NCBI RefSeq assembly: GCF_000011305.1
Contig: NC_004369.1
Span: forward strand, 434,001 to 498,000
Direction: 5' to 3'
DNA length: 64,000 bases
Source: Corynebacterium efficiens YS-314
Lineage (GTDB): Bacteria > Actinomycetota > Actinomycetes > Mycobacteriales > Mycobacteriaceae
In this document: positions 63,109 to 64,000 of the stretch, piece after piece
How positions within the stretch are numbered: the first letter of the stretch is position 1
Layout of the letters: each line of letters opens with the position of its first letter
Translations under genes and position numbers: made by a program
The notes under the pieces: model-generated
Seen by the model: the letters and a program-made list of their open reading frames with translations, nothing else
Databases searched by the model: none
Told to the model about the DNA's origin: nothing

Positions 63109-64000
63109 ATGCGCATCGCCATCATCGGCGCGGGTCTCGCTGGCCTGACCGCCGCCTATGAGATCCACAAGGCCGAACCGGATACCCACATCGATGTCCT
63201 GGAGGCGGGTGAACGCATCGGTGGCAAACTCTTCACCGTCCCGTTCGCATCCGGCCCCACCGACATGGGTGCGGAGGCCTACCTGGCCACCCGCGCCGAT
63301 GCCACCGAGCTCTTCCATGAACTCGGCCTCGGCGATTCACTGGTGACCCCGTCGGGCGCCCGCTCGCAGATCTATGCCGGTGGGCGCCTGCGCCCCATGC
63401 CGCGCGGCGGTGTCATGGGCATCCCGTCCTCCTCCGCGGGCCTGGAGGAGATCCTCTCCGAGGAGACCCGGACGCTTATCGACGCTGAAGCCGGCACCGC
63501 CCCAGTCGACTGGCAGGTCGGCGGGGACGCCTCCGTGGGCGCGCTGGTGCGCGCCAGGTACTCCGATGAGGTCGCCGATGTGCTGGTCTCCGCGCTGCTG
63601 GGTGGGGTGTACTCCTCCTCAGCCGACGACCTGGGCATCCGGGCAACCGTCCCGGCCCTGGCCGAGGCACTCGACCGCCTGGCGGAGTCCGGTGAGCCCG
63701 TCACCCTGAGTGGTGCGGTGAAACTCGTGGAGACTGAACGCGCCGAGGCGCGGAAGAACTCCGAGACCACCCCGGTGTTCCAGACCTTCCGCGGTGGTTA
63801 TGCCGAACTCTATGAGGCCCTGGCCGATCAGTGCGGTGCCGACATCCACCTCGACACCTTTGTCTCCGGCATCACCCAGGTCAACGGCGGCGGTTTCCAG
63901 ATCAAGGGTGGGGGAGAGGGCACCTATGACCGGGTGATCCTCGCCGTACCCGCCCCCACCGCGGCGGTCCTGCTGCGGGAGGTCGCACCGGGTGCCACCG
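63109..64000 (+). CDS. hemY: Protoporphyrinogen/coproporphyrinogen III oxidase, partial (right edge)
   Basis: FAD flavoprotein; in actinobacteria this family oxidises coproporphyrinogen III (also named cgoX) in the coproporphyrin-dependent route. 297 codons visible. The N-terminal FAD motif IAIIGAGLAGLTAAYE and the GGKLFTVPF signature, then a GMR-like MPRGGVMGIPSSS and GGYAELYEALADQCG, are all family-typical. The start is ATG 63109, RBS GAGGGG nine bases upstream. It continues past the window, so C-terminal FAD residues are not seen. One CGTCGAYAAGC word at 63474. Confidence 0.92.
   Translation, partial: MRIAIIGAGLAGLTAAYEIHKAEPDTHIDVLEAGERIGGKLFTVPFASGPTDMGAEAYLATRADATELFHELGLGDSLVTPSGARSQIYAGGRLRPMPRGGVMGIPSSSAGLEEILSEETRTLIDAEAGTAPVDWQVGGDASVGALVRARYSDEVADVLVSALLGGVYSSSADDLGIRATVPALAEALDRLAESGEPVTLSGAVKLVETERAEARKNSETTPVFQTFRGGYAELYEALADQCGADIHLDTFVSGITQVNGGGFQIKGGGEGTYDRVILAVPAPTAAVLLREVAPGAT

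Noticed and set aside
1..64000. CRISPR arrays, tRNA and rRNA genes
   Set aside because: I saw no regularly spaced repeats, no cloverleaf and no rRNA-like sequence. The 11-bp word is dispersed, not an array.

Overview
The window is a high-GC actinobacterial chromosome segment. Gene content and order point to Corynebacterium, most like C. efficiens: mshA-gpmA-senX3-regX3, ppx-proC, hemA-hemC, a qsu (quinate/shikimate) cluster, then hemD-hemB-hemE-hemY. Identification rests on recognised protein families and remembered gene order; no search was run.

Layout. 1-8.3 kb: end of purU, deoC, a broken phosphoketolase gene, an MFS transporter with a CsoR-type operator, a Thr/Pro-rich membrane protein, and the copper operon copA-csoR (minus strand) with its own CsoR operator. 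8.3-16.2 kb: accessory DNA, partly lower in GC, with two unknown genes, an LmeA-like protein, and a small island between two 107-bp direct repeats. The island is a DUF3800 gene split by an IS4-type element (IS-A), itself split by an IS1380-type element (IS-B). 16.2-24.7 kb: methyltransferase, DUF2505, murB, a helix-hairpin-helix protein, an Abi-type HEPN gene behind a strongly structured RNA, gene debris, fadD, mshA and gpmA. 24.7-36.3 kb: senX3-regX3, an FtsX-type permease, a Cys-rich protein, ppx, proC, a small HTH protein, the 33-residue ribosomal protein bS22, a HAD phosphatase and a glutaredoxin-like protein. 36.3-39.9 kb: hemA, hemC, a small protein and a DJ-1 protein. 39.9-47 kb: qsuR facing qsuABCD, then a 1-kb IS placed exactly between two stop codons. 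47-52 kb: an L7/L12-tail-like protein, a Fbp-type ABC importer and a CPBP protease. 52.7-64 kb: hemD, a Ca2+/cation exchanger, an ion-channel-like protein, hemB, two small membrane proteins, a P-type ATPase homologue that has lost its catalytic residues, hemE and partial hemY.

How genes work together. HemA, HemC, HemD, HemB, HemE and HemY are successive enzymes of tetrapyrrole synthesis. QsuA imports quinate or shikimate, and QsuB, QsuC and QsuD convert it toward protocatechuate or the aromatic pathway. CsoR represses copA and possibly the MFS gene when copper is low. SenX3-RegX3 is a two-component system of the phosphate-response type.

Most unusual signals: (1) an 11-bp word, CGTCGAYAAGC, present 22 times in 64 kb on both strands, in genes and between them; (2) a catalytically dead P-type ATPase inside the heme cluster; (3) an Abi/HEPN protein with a candidate RNA partner; (4) the nested insertions in the DUF3800 gene, which can be reversed on paper to an intact 304-residue protein.
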